Assembly: GCF_000482385.1 (NCBI RefSeq)
Contig: NZ_AXVD01000004.1
Span: 222,237-286,236 of the forward strand
Origin: Nocardia sp. CNY236
GTDB lineage: Bacteria; Actinomycetota; Actinomycetes; Mycobacteriales; Mycobacteriaceae
Length of the DNA: 64,000 nucleotides
Reading direction: 5' to 3'
Positions 1-10,647 of the stretch are shown here, piece after piece. The position numbers were made by a program, and so were the translations under genes. Position 1 is the first letter of the stretch. Every line of letters begins with the position of its first letter. The notes under the pieces are model-generated. The model did not search any database. It was not told the DNA's origin and saw only the letters and a program-made list of their open reading frames with translations.

Positions 1-1
1 C

Positions 2-1789
2 CGGTTCTCCGGTGAACACGGACCGATCGACGTTCGCGTCGGTGGCTACGCGATGCTGCTGCACGAGTCGGTGGAGCAGAGCGAGAAAGACGTCCTGTTC
101 GGTGAATCCATCGCCTTCCCGATCACGCTCGTCGCGTTGTTGCTGGTCTTCGGTAGCGTGGTCGCCGCCAGTCTGCCGCTGGTCGTCGGCCTGATCACGG
201 TGATGATCGCAATGGGAACGCTGTGGTTGATCGCGAGCGTGACCGACCTTGCCGCGAGCGCGACGAATGTCGCCACCCTGCTGGGGCTCGGCCTCGCAAT
301 CGACTACAGCCTGCTGATCGTCAGTCGATATCGAGACGAGATGGTCGCCGGAAAGGCCCCTGCGGCTGCGGTGGTCGCGACCATGCGCTCCGCGGGTCGC
401 ACCGTCGCCTTCTCCGCCGTCACCGTCGCGGTCGCACTGTCGGGTCTGCTCTTCTTTCCCTTGCTCGCGGTTCGATCGATGGGTTATGCCGGTCTGGCTG
501 TCGCGATCATCGCGGCGACGGTGTCGCTGACCGTGCTGCCGGCGATGTTGTTGTTGCTCGGCACCAAGATCGACAGCGGACAGCTGTGGTGGTTCCTGCG
601 TGCGTCCCGGCCTGCTCCGGGCGAAGGAACCTGGCACCGGTTGGCCCGCTTCGTCATGATGCGCCCGGTACCCGTCGGGCTTGCGGTGACCGCCGTTCTG
701 CTCGTAGTCGGCACGCCACTACTCGGTGTGAAACTCGGCTTCCCCGACGAACGTTCGCTGCCGGAATCGATGAACAACCGCCAGGTCGCCGAGATCGTCC
801 AACGCGATTTCGATGCGACCGAGCAGAACGGATTGTTCGCCGTGCTTCCCGAAAGCGCCTACAGTGCAGCGGGATTGGACGCCATTGCCAGGGAACTGTC
901 CGAGATCGACAATGTTCGTCGGGTCGACACCGCGACCGGCAGCTACAGCCACGGCGGTCTGCTCGCCCTGCCCACCGCAGCCAACGACCGCTTCAGGGCG
1001 CCGAATGCCGCCTATCTCTCGGTGGTTCCCGACACCACCGACCCCGATGTGCTCGACGGGATCGCCGATGCGGTGCGCGCGACGCCCACTCCCAGTCCGA
1101 TGTTGGTCGGCGGTGTGGCCGCGGCGAACATCGATGCGGTCGCCGCGATCGTCGAGGCGCTGCCCTACGCGCTGGCTTTCGTGGTGCTGGTGCTGGTGGT
1201 CGTGTTGTTCTTGCTCACCGGAAGCGTGGTATTGCCCGTGTTGGCGGTGATACTCAGTGTGTTGAGCTTGGCGGCAACGTTCGGAGCGCTGGTCTGGATC
1301 TTCCAGGACGGGCACCTGTCCGGTTTGCTCGGATTCACCGTCACCGGTGACCTGCCGCCCCCGGTACCGGTCATGCTCTTCGGTGTCGCTTTCGGCCTCG
1401 CCATGGACTATCAGGTATTCCTGTTGGCCCGCATCCGCGAGGAATACCAGCGCACTGGGTCCACGGCGCTCGCCGTCGCCTCTGGGCTCGAGCGCATCGG
1501 CCGGATCGTCACGGCCGCGGCGATCTTGATCTCGCTGGTGTTCCTCGGCTTCCTCGCCTCCGACATCACCTTCATGAAAGCGTTCGGCATAGGTCTTCCG
1601 CTTGCGGTGCTGGTGGATGCGACCCTGGTGCGAGGGTTCCTACTCCCCGCGGCAATGGAATTGCTCGGCGACTGGAACTGGTACGCGCCCAGACCGCTAC
1701 GCGCACTGCACCGTCGCTTCGGTATCAGTGAAGGACCGTCCGCACCGGCGGTTCGTTCCGAGGATCGGCGCGAGCCCGTTCGCCTCTGA
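2..1789 (+). CDS. MmpL/RND-family transporter, 5' end outside window
   Basis: Inner-membrane RND-type transporter of the MmpL family, which exports lipids or siderophores using the proton gradient. Reading is open from base 2, so the N-terminus and first periplasmic domain are missing; about 595 codons are visible. The first visible membrane block contains AIDYSLLIV and the second contains AMDYQVFLL. Both carry the Asp-Tyr pair that forms the proton relay in MmpL3-type proteins. A periplasmic loop of about 150 residues separates the two blocks. The C-terminal tail is short and hydrophilic. The substrate cannot be deduced. The gene runs toward a convergent SDR gene and ends in TGA just before strong inverted repeats. 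Confidence 0.93.
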   Translation, partial: RFSGEHGPIDVRVGGYAMLLHESVEQSEKDVLFGESIAFPITLVALLLVFGSVVAASLPLVVGLITVMIAMGTLWLIASVTDLAASATNVATLLGLGLAIDYSLLIVSRYRDEMVAGKAPAAAVVATMRSAGRTVAFSAVTVAVALSGLLFFPLLAVRSMGYAGLAVAIIAATVSLTVLPAMLLLLGTKIDSGQLWWFLRASRPAPGEGTWHRLARFVMMRPVPVGLAVTAVLLVVGTPLLGVKLGFPDERSLPESMNNRQVAEIVQRDFDATEQNGLFAVLPESAYSAAGLDAIARELSEIDNVRRVDTATGSYSHGGLLALPTAANDRFRAPNAAYLSVVPDTTDPDVLDGIADAVRATPTPSPMLVGGVAAANIDAVAAIVEALPYALAFVVLVLVVVLFLLTGSVVLPVLAVILSVLSLAATFGALVWIFQDGHLSGLLGFTVTGDLPPPVPVMLFGVAFGLAMDYQVFLLARIREEYQRTGSTALAVASGLERIGRIVTAAAILISLVFLGFLASDITFMKAFGIGLPLAVLVDATLVRGFLLPAAMELLGDWNWYAPRPLRALHRRFGISEGPSAPAVRSEDRREPVRL

Positions 1790-1791
1790 TC

Positions 1792-1846
1792 GTGGTGATT
1801 CGGGCAGGTCGTCGACGCAGTCGGACAGGCGTGCCCGAATCACCAC
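1792..1846. terminator. 15-bp perfect inverted repeat after MmpL gene
   Basis: GTGGTGATTCGGGCA (1792-1806) is exactly repeated in reverse complement at 1832-1846, with a 25-nt loop. It starts three bases after the MmpL stop codon, in the short gap between two convergent genes. It is best read as a transcription terminator; actinobacterial terminators often lack a U tract, and there is none here. Confidence 0.6.
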
Positions 1847-1859
1847 GGTCGGCGGCCGA

Positions 1860-1891
1860 GCACACTGCCGCCGGCGCCGGCGGCAGTGTGC
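1860..1891. terminator. 32-bp perfect palindrome between convergent genes
   Basis: The 32 bases are a perfect palindrome without a spacer, centred on GGCGCC. It lies 10 bp beyond the stop of the minus-strand SDR gene. It can form a very stable hairpin in either RNA and probably ends SDR transcription, complementing the repeat at 1792-1846. Confidence 0.65.
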
Positions 1892-1901
1892 CGGGTGCGG
1901 G

Positions 1902-2666
1902 TCAGAGGCCGCCGGTGGACAGCAACCCGCCGTCCACCCGAATCGTCTCTCCGGTGATCCACGCGGCCTCATCGGAGACCAGGAATCCGATCAAGCGCGC
2001 CACGTCCTGCGGAGTTCCCAGCCGCTTCATCGGGTACGCGCTGGCGGCGCGCTCTTCGTCGGCCGAGTACAGCGCCGAAGCGAACTTCGTCTTGATCACC
2101 CCGGGAGCGACCGCGTTCACTCGGATGCTCGGCCCCAACTGCCAGGCGAGTTCGTTGGTCAGGTGGATCAACGCGGCTTTGGACGAGCCGTACGCTGCGA
2201 TCACACCGCTCGAACGCATACCCGCCACACTCGCCACATTGACGACCGCGCCGCCGTGGTCGCGCATCCACGCTCGGTATGCCTCCTGAACATACCCGAG
2301 GGCGGCAACCACGTTCACGTCGAAGATCTTGCGCACCGCATCCAGGTCGGCGTCCATCAGTGCACCGAACACCGGATTGATACCCGTGTTGTTGATCACG
2401 ATGTCGAGCGAACCGAACTCGGTGACTGCGCGCTCGACCCCGGCGGCCCGATCCTCGGCGACCCCGGCATTTCCGGCCACGGCAAGAACTTCGCCTTGGT
2501 GCCCGAGACCGCGCAGATCGGCGGCTGCTTCATCGAGCGGGTCCTTCTTGCGCGCCGAGATCAGCACGTTCGCGCCACGGGCCAGTAGTTCTGCCGCCAC
2601 GGCCTTGCCGATGCCACGACTGGCCCCGGTCACCAGAGCGGTCTTCCCCATCAGATCGGTACTCAT
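1902..2666 (-). CDS. SDR family oxidoreductase
   Basis: Classical short-chain dehydrogenase/reductase of 254 residues, the usual family length. It shows the dinucleotide motif TGASRGIG (13-20), NNTG in place of NNAG (92-95), catalytic Ser146, Tyr159 and Lys163 (YGSSK) and the C-terminal VDGG. It is predicted to be a cytosolic NAD(P)-dependent oxidoreductase or 3-oxoacyl-ACP reductase-like enzyme; the substrate is not evident. It starts at ATG 2666 and is divergent from the ABC-F gene, so the 169-bp gap should hold both promoters. It is convergent with the MmpL gene. Confidence 0.9.
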   Translation of the reverse strand: MSTDLMGKTALVTGASRGIGKAVAAELLARGANVLISARKKDPLDEAAADLRGLGHQGEVLAVAGNAGVAEDRAAGVERAVTEFGSLDIVINNTGINPVFGALMDADLDAVRKIFDVNVVAALGYVQEAYRAWMRDHGGAVVNVASVAGMRSSGVIAAYGSSKAALIHLTNELAWQLGPSIRVNAVAPGVIKTKFASALYSADEERAASAYPMKRLGTPQDVARLIGFLVSDEAAWITGETIRVDGGLLSTGGL

Positions 2667-2835
2667 GGCATCGCACCGTAGCGCAGCGGATCCTGAGCCG
2701 CGTTACCACCGTCACATCAAGGGCCGGGATGTCTGGTCGGCTGTTCGTGCTCGGTAAAATCGGTGGCTCTTGTGTGCATCGGCTCCGATAATCGATCAGC
2801 GCACATCCAGCACCACGATCCGCGAGGAGAAGTTT

Positions 2836-4467
2836 GTGATCACCGCGACCGACCTGGAGGTCCGGGCCGGAATCCGCACCCTGTTGTCGGCGCCGGGGCC
2901 GGCGCTGCGTGTGCAGTCGGGGGATCGAATCGGACTGGTCGGGAGGAACGGGGCGGGTAAGACGACCACACTGCGCATCTTGGCCGGTGAAGGCGAGCCG
3001 TACGCCGGCAAGGTCCTGCGCACCAGCGAGGTCGGTTATTTGCCGCAGGATCCGCGTGAAGGCAATCTCGACGTGCTCGCCCGTGAGCGCGTGTTGTCCG
3101 CGCGTGGCCTGGACAGGCTCCTGCGTGAAATGGAAAAGCAGCAGGTCCTGATGGCCGAAATCGTCGATGACACGGAGCGTGAGAAGGCGGTCCGCAAGTA
3201 CGGCAGGCTGGAAGATCGGTTCTCAGCTCTCGGCGGGTACATCGCCGAGAGCGAGGCGGCACGCATCTGTCACAGCCTGGGCCTGCCCGATCGAGTGTTG
3301 GGCCAGCCGCTACGCACTCTCTCCGGTGGACAACGCCGACGAATCGAGCTGGCGCGCATTTTGTTCGCGGCCTCCGATGGCAGCGGTGGTCGCTCGGACA
3401 CCATCTTGTTGCTGGACGAGCCGACCAACCATCTCGATGCCGATTCGATCACCTGGTTGCGTGGCTTCCTGCAGAACCATGACGGCGGTCTGATCGTGAT
3501 CAGCCACGATGTGGAGTTGCTGGGCGATGTGGTGAACCGGGTGTGGTTTCTGGACGCGGTTCGTGGCGAGGCGGACGTCTACAACATGGGCTGGCAGAAG
3601 TATCTGGACGCACGTGCCGCCGACGAACAGCGCCGGCGCCGGGAACGGGCGAACGCGGAGAAGAAGGCGAGTGCATTGCGCGCTCAGGCGGCCAAGATGG
3701 GCGGGAAGGCCTCGAAAGCGGCCGCGGCGCAGAACTGGGTCAGACGGGCCGATCGCCTGCTTGCGGAAGTCGATGACGTGCGCGTCGCCGACAAGGTCGC
3801 CAGGATCAAGTTCCCCGAGCCGGCATCGTGCGGTCGAACTCCGCTGGTGGCCGAGAATCTGACCAAGCTCTACGGGTCGCTGGAGATTTTCACCGGGGTC
3901 GACCTGGCGATCGATCGCGGCAGCCGGGTCGTGGTACTCGGTCTCAATGGCGCGGGCAAAACCACCCTGTTGCGTTTGCTTGCCGGGCTGGAGCGGCCCA
4001 CGGCGGGCGAGTTGGTGCCAGGACACGGCCTGCGCGTCGGATATTTCGCGCAAGAACACGACACCCTCGACGATTCCGCCACCGTGTGGGAGAACATCCG
4101 CAATGCGGCGCCGAACGCGGGCGAACAAGACCTCCGCGGTCTTCTCGGTGCCTTCATGTTCTCGGGCCCGCAGCTGGAACAGCCGGCGGGCACGCTGTCG
4201 GGTGGAGAGAAGACACGGTTGGCGTTGGCGGGCCTGGTCTCCTCGACGGCGAATGTGTTGCTGCTGGACGAGCCGACGAACAATCTCGATCCGGTGTCGC
4301 GGGAGCAGGTGCTGGACGCGCTGAGAAGTTATGCCGGTGCTGTGGTGCTGGTGACTCACGATCCCGGCGCTGCGGAGGCGCTGTCGCCGGAGCGGGTGAT
4401 CTTGTTGCCGGATGGAACAGAGGATCACTGGTCGGCGGAGTATCTCGACCTCATCCAACTTGCGTGA
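2836..4467 (+). CDS. ABC-F family ATPase (Rv1473-like)
   Basis: Soluble ABC-F protein with two ATPase domains and no membrane segments; such proteins act on the ribosome in translation or in antibiotic protection. I start it at GTG 2836 because GAGGAGA lies 5 bp upstream and the N-terminus VITATDLEVRAG matches my recollection of Rv1473; this gives 543 residues. Walker A motifs are GRNGAGKTT (36-44) and GLNGAGKTT in the second half. Signatures are LSGGQRRR and LSGGEKTR, and both Walker B segments read LLLDEPTN. The inter-domain linker is strongly basic and helical, as expected for ribosome-bound members. The gene order with acn-acnR copies M. tuberculosis. A role in macrolide resistance is possible but not shown. 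Confidence 0.92.
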   Translation: MITATDLEVRAGIRTLLSAPGPALRVQSGDRIGLVGRNGAGKTTTLRILAGEGEPYAGKVLRTSEVGYLPQDPREGNLDVLARERVLSARGLDRLLREMEKQQVLMAEIVDDTEREKAVRKYGRLEDRFSALGGYIAESEAARICHSLGLPDRVLGQPLRTLSGGQRRRIELARILFAASDGSGGRSDTILLLDEPTNHLDADSITWLRGFLQNHDGGLIVISHDVELLGDVVNRVWFLDAVRGEADVYNMGWQKYLDARAADEQRRRRERANAEKKASALRAQAAKMGGKASKAAAAQNWVRRADRLLAEVDDVRVADKVARIKFPEPASCGRTPLVAENLTKLYGSLEIFTGVDLAIDRGSRVVVLGLNGAGKTTLLRLLAGLERPTAGELVPGHGLRVGYFAQEHDTLDDSATVWENIRNAAPNAGEQDLRGLLGAFMFSGPQLEQPAGTLSGGEKTRLALAGLVSSTANVLLLDEPTNNLDPVSREQVLDALRSYAGAVVLVTHDPGAAEALSPERVILLPDGTEDHWSAEYLDLIQLA

Positions 4468-4548
4468 GTTCCATCACATCTTTTCGTTGATCGTGGCCCT
4501 TCGAGTGCTTAGCCTGGAATCACGCTGCTCGGCGACTCGGAGGAAGCC

Positions 4549-4782
4549 ATGAGCGACAGGCCCACGCAAGGCAAAGCCACATTGGGTAAGGGCACACGTG
4601 TCACCGGTAAGTCACGCGATCGCCTGCAATCTCAGTTGAAGAAGCAATACGAGGCGGGTGCGAGCATCCGGTCATTGGCGCGGTCCACCGGCCGTTCCTA
4701 CGGCTTCATCCACAATGTGCTCGTGGAGTCGCAGGTACAGCTCCGCAGCCGGGGTGGAGCCAATCGCCGGAAGAGCCAATAG
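4549..4782 (+). CDS. Small helix-turn-helix protein (Rv1473A-like)
   Basis: Protein of 77 residues, basic at both ends, with one predicted helix-turn-helix around SIRSLARSTGRSYGFIHNVL (about 39-58). The start ATG 4549 has GGAGGAAG immediately upstream. It follows the ABC-F gene by 81 bp, which is the position of Rv1473A in M. tuberculosis. It is probably a DNA-binding regulator; the target is unknown. A GC-rich hairpin follows. Confidence 0.85.
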   Translation: MSDRPTQGKATLGKGTRVTGKSRDRLQSQLKKQYEAGASIRSLARSTGRSYGFIHNVLVESQVQLRSRGGANRRKSQ

Positions 4783-4834
4783 CATCGTCGGCTGCTCGTA
4801 CCCGGCCAGGGCTGTGTGACGACATGCCGTAGCG

Positions 4835-4856
4835 CGGCGGGCTGATCGGCCCGCCG
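4835..4856 (+). terminator. GC-rich hairpin after the small HTH gene
   Basis: CGGCGGGC (4835-4842) pairs with GCCCGCCG (4849-4856) across a 6-nt loop, about 50 bp after the stop codon and ahead of a convergent gene. It is a probable intrinsic terminator without a U tract. Confidence 0.5.
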
Positions 4857-4942
4857 GCGCGGGGTCGAGTGTCGGGTCGGGCCGATCTGGCGGCTGGGGC
4901 CGGAGTGGGTCGATACCCCAGGCAGGCACACAGGCGATCGGC

Positions 4943-5893
4943 TCAGTAGCCGGTCACCGTGCCGTCTCCGTTCACCAGCAGGTTGGCCAGGCTACGGACG
5001 ATCGGCAGCCCGGTCTCGATCTCGAGGTGCGCGAACTCCCCCCGCGGATCGACTTCGAGGAAGTAGTACTCGCCGTCGCGGGCGAGTCGAAGCTCGATCA
5101 CCCCGAAGGACAGTCCCAGTGCACCCATCAGGGTGGCCAATGACTTGCTCACGCCAGCCGGCAAGTGTCCGACCGAGGCTTCCAGACGAGGATCGGCATG
5201 GTCGAGGTCCGGGTGCGACTCGGTGCGCACGGTCCATTCGACGCCGTCCACCCATACCACCCGAAAGTCGTAGGCGCCGTCGATATGGTCCTGAAACGTG
5301 GTCGGCGCCGACCGGATAGCGGCGAGCGTAGCGAAATCGGTCTTGGAGACGATTCGAGTCGGTGAGATCCCAGCGCAGCTGGCGCCGGGGCAGGTGTAAA
5401 CAACAGAGCTGGGACGGGATTCGACAAAGCTGCGTGCCTCGTCCGGATCATTGGTGATCAGTGTTTCCGGCACCGCGAACCCGGCTCGTAGTGCGGTCTC
5501 GAGTTGGACGATCTTGCGGGTGGCGATCCGGTCGGCGCTGGGGTCGTTGATCCAGCGCGCCGGGATTGACCACAGCAGGCCCTGGACGAATGCATCGCAC
5601 TGGGCTTGGCGAAAAGTGTTGTCCGAGGGGTGAACCCCAGTGGGCACGCGCGTGGGGCGTGGACGTCGCCACCATACCGACCGCATGTCGTCGAGGCCGA
5701 TGCGATGCGATACCGAGCGTGCCGTACCGAGCCGGTCGAGCCGGAAGCTGGCCGACTCGCGCGGAAAATCACACAGATCGAGATGAATCGGATCGAGCCC
5801 GTGGTGTTCTCGCAACGTTGCCGCCATAGCCGTGGCGTGGAGATCGTCGGATTCGGACACGATCAGGACCGAATCTTTTCGGCGTGCAGGCAT
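4943..5893 (-). CDS. ATP-grasp peptide ligase, MvdD/TgmB-like (graspetide maturase)
   Basis: Protein of 316 residues resembling the ATP-grasp maturases that form side-chain ester or amide links in graspetides (microviridin MvdD/MvdC and actinobacterial TgmB types). Family-like marks are VWWRRP (73-78), the segment INDPSADRIATRK (115-127) with GFAVPETLITNDP after it, and the metal-site region FLEVDPRGEF (278-287) followed by LEIETGLPI. In microviridin ligases the last motif is usually E-x-N-P-x-G-Q, so Asn and Gln are Asp and Glu here. The ATG at 5893 has no clear Shine-Dalgarno sequence and lies 11 nt after the stop of a 33-codon ORF, suggesting translational coupling. No transporter, protease or methyltransferase is adjacent. 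It interrupts a gene order otherwise conserved with M. tuberculosis. A RimK-like ligase with another target is the main alternative. Confidence 0.82.
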   Translation of the reverse strand: MPARRKDSVLIVSESDDLHATAMAATLREHHGLDPIHLDLCDFPRESASFRLDRLGTARSVSHRIGLDDMRSVWWRRPRPTRVPTGVHPSDNTFRQAQCDAFVQGLLWSIPARWINDPSADRIATRKIVQLETALRAGFAVPETLITNDPDEARSFVESRPSSVVYTCPGASCAGISPTRIVSKTDFATLAAIRSAPTTFQDHIDGAYDFRVVWVDGVEWTVRTESHPDLDHADPRLEASVGHLPAGVSKSLATLMGALGLSFGVIELRLARDGEYYFLEVDPRGEFAHLEIETGLPIVRSLANLLVNGDGTVTGY

Positions 5894-5904
5894 GCGTCCG
5901 CGGT

Positions 5905-6006
5905 TCAGCCGAGATCGTCGTCGTTGCTGCAGTGGTGGTCACCGTACGTGGACGATTCGTTCTGGTAAGAGGTATTCGTCCCGGGAAGGCGAATTGCGTC
6001 GGTCAT
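5905..6006 (-). CDS. Putative 33-residue graspetide precursor
   Basis: Short ORF immediately upstream of the ATP-grasp gene. ATG 6006 is preceded by GGAGAG at 7-nt spacing, a much better ribosome site than that of the ligase. The 33 residues begin MTDAIRLPG. Then come a Thr/Ser/Asn-rich stretch (TNTSY at 10-14, ESST at 17-20), GDHHC (22-26) and an acidic C-terminus, SNDDDLG (27-33). Hydroxyl donors ahead of Asp/Glu acceptors is the layout expected of an omega-ester graspetide core, but the leader would be very short (about nine residues). An in-frame ATG at 6063 gives a 52-residue version with a 19-residue extension, but has no good ribosome site. I recognise no precursor family. The function is inferred from position, SD and composition only. 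Confidence 0.55.
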   Translation of the reverse strand: MTDAIRLPGTNTSYQNESSTYGDHHCSNDDDLG

Positions 6007-6287
6007 CGCCGTCTCTCCGATCTGCTTACTATTTGCCACACCCCCGATTGTGTGAGTGATCATAGCGCGATTGTGGCCACGATCGGCAAGGATCGGAAGA
6101 TTTCGTGGCTGGCGGCAAACCAGGTTTCGATCGGGACAGGACGGGTACTAGAGCAACCTCGCCGCGGTCGGACAAGACCGGATTGCAAATAGCTAGCAAA
6201 CATTGTTGGGGTGGCGCCGGGAACCATAGCCCAATGATGACGGCTGTGCATCTGCACACTCGCGTCGCTACTACGGCGAAGACCTGG

Positions 6288-6854
6288 TCAGTGCTTCCGG
6301 CGCACCGATGCTTCGACGAGATCCAGGACCGCGGAAAGATTTTCGTTGGTGTGCCCGGAGGCGATGCGGGCGATCAGGCCGTCGAGGACGAGGTCGAGGT
6401 AGCCGAGCAGGACATCGGTCGGGACGTCGTCCCGTAATGCGCCCGCGGCTTTACGGCGCTCGAGACGGGCCAGTGTGGCAGCGGTCAACTCGGCGGAGCG
6501 CTGGGTCCAGCCGGCGCGGAACTCCGGATCGGTGCGAAGTCGTCGTGCGATCTCCAAACGTGTTCCGAGCCAGTTGAACTGCTCGGGGTGAGTCAACATA
6601 TCCCGCATCACCTGCACGATGCCCTGATTGGCTGCAACGTCCGCCATGCGTTCGGCATCTTCTTGAGCCAGGGCGAGGAACAGTGCGTCCTTGTCCCGGA
6701 AATGATGGAAGATAGCTCCCCGGGACAGCCCGATTTCCTCCTCCAGTCTGCGCACCGTCGCACCGTCGTAGCCGAACTCGGCGAAGCAGCGGCGAGCCCC
6801 GTCGAGAATCTGGCTGCGCCGTGCGGCGAGGTGATCGTCACTGACCTTGGGCAT
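6288..6854 (-). CDS. acnR: TetR-family repressor of aconitase
   Basis: TetR regulator of 188 residues. The N-terminal helix-turn-helix region includes GATVRRLEEEIGLSRGAIF followed by HHFRDKDALF. I start at ATG 6854, not the longer upstream ORF, because GGAGGA precedes it and MPKVSDDHLAARR matches the N-terminus I recall for Rv1474c. The gene lies just downstream of acn on the same strand, as acnR does in Corynebacterium and mycobacteria, where AcnR represses acn. A strong hairpin stands between the two genes, and a likely AcnR operator lies upstream of acn at 9929-9944. Confidence 0.92.
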   Translation of the reverse strand: MPKVSDDHLAARRSQILDGARRCFAEFGYDGATVRRLEEEIGLSRGAIFHHFRDKDALFLALAQEDAERMADVAANQGIVQVMRDMLTHPEQFNWLGTRLEIARRLRTDPEFRAGWTQRSAELTAATLARLERRKAAGALRDDVPTDVLLGYLDLVLDGLIARIASGHTNENLSAVLDLVEASVRRKH

Positions 6855-6917
6855 CGGGTTCCTCCGAAGAAGGGGGTCACATGGCATGGCACGCGGTGGG
6901 CCGCGAAAGCGGAATGC

Positions 6918-6959
6918 GTGGGGGTCCGCGCCTCGCTGACGCGGTGCGCGGACCCCCAC
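6918..6959 (-). terminator. 14-bp stem hairpin between acn and acnR
   Basis: GTGGGGGTCCGCGC (6918-6931) and its exact reverse complement (6946-6959) enclose a 14-nt loop. The hairpin lies 27 bp beyond the acn stop codon and ahead of acnR. It could end most acn transcripts, allowing limited read-through into acnR, or protect the acn 3' end. Confidence 0.6.
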
Positions 6960-6985
6960 AACCGGCTCTACCGGTCGAACGCGGT

Positions 6986-9916
<2,931 letters not shown>

Positions 9917-9928
9917 TCACAACCTTAA

Positions 9929-9944
9929 CAGTACGCTTGTCCTG
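9929..9944 (-). promoter_or_regulatory. Candidate AcnR operator upstream of acn
   Basis: CAGTACGCTTGTCCTG on the plus strand fits the AcnR site I recall from Corynebacterium (CAGNACnnncGTACTG), with two mismatches in the right half. It sits 97-112 bp before ATG of acn and overlaps a plausible minus-strand promoter (TAAGGT as -10). The divergent Rv1476-like gene could share the control region (9833-10107). Confidence 0.5.
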
Positions 9945-10107
9945 TGAAACGCCAGGGGGCGGTTCGGCGTGCCGTGCATCGATAATGCGACACTCCGTCG
10001 CGTACTGTGCATTCGAGCCAGCAAGAAGGACCTGCTTCGCCCTGCTGCGCTGGATGCCCGTCGCTTCGGACGCAGACACCGACGCGGCTCGACAGACCGG
10101 ATGGAAG

Positions 10108-10647
10108 ATGACCGCCCCGCACACCTCGGTTTTCACCCCTATGGCAGCCGAATTGCCGCCGAATGTCACAGCGGACACGGTGGTGGCGCTCACCGCCGAC
10201 CTCGCCGACGATCACGTTGCGACATTGACCGGTAGGGACGAGGAGCAACTCGCGGCGATCGCTGCCGACGCGCGATCGCAAGGGATCCCGCTGAACATCG
10301 TCGTCATTCCTGGAAATCCGGGACACGATTCGAGTCTGCGTGATCTGGCTACCGAGGTGGGCAAGACGCAGCAGGGCACAGTGGTCGTGCTCAGCGACGA
10401 TTGGGTGGGCACCTACAGCGACACGGTCAGTCGGGTGCGGCTGGAGTGGGCCGAAGACGCCGCGAAATATACCCAGGGCGCGAGCGCGGAGGCGGCGGGC
10501 AACTTCGTCGAACGGCTGGTGACGCCGGAACCGATGTCCTGGACCGCGATCACCTGTGCCGTGTTGGCGGGGACCTCGGTTGTCATCGTCGGCTTGGCTT
10601 GGGTGAAAGCCCGCCGGACGTCGGAAGGTCCGCTCGGTTCGGATTGA
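10108..10647 (+). CDS. Rv1476-like membrane protein
   Basis: Protein of 179 residues with a soluble N-terminal part and one C-terminal membrane segment (ITCAVLAGTSVVIVGLAWV), then a basic tail. The start at ATG 10108 gives MTAPHTSVF and keeps the region resembling Rv1476 (LADDHVA, then a segment like RDLATEVG); a much longer open frame upstream is unsupported. It lies between acn (divergent) and ripA, as in M. tuberculosis, where the homologue precedes the cell-wall hydrolase genes. The function is unknown; a cell-envelope role linked to RipA is an inference from context. Confidence 0.82.
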   Translation: MTAPHTSVFTPMAAELPPNVTADTVVALTADLADDHVATLTGRDEEQLAAIAADARSQGIPLNIVVIPGNPGHDSSLRDLATEVGKTQQGTVVVLSDDWVGTYSDTVSRVRLEWAEDAAKYTQGASAEAAGNFVERLVTPEPMSWTAITCAVLAGTSVVIVGLAWVKARRTSEGPLGSD

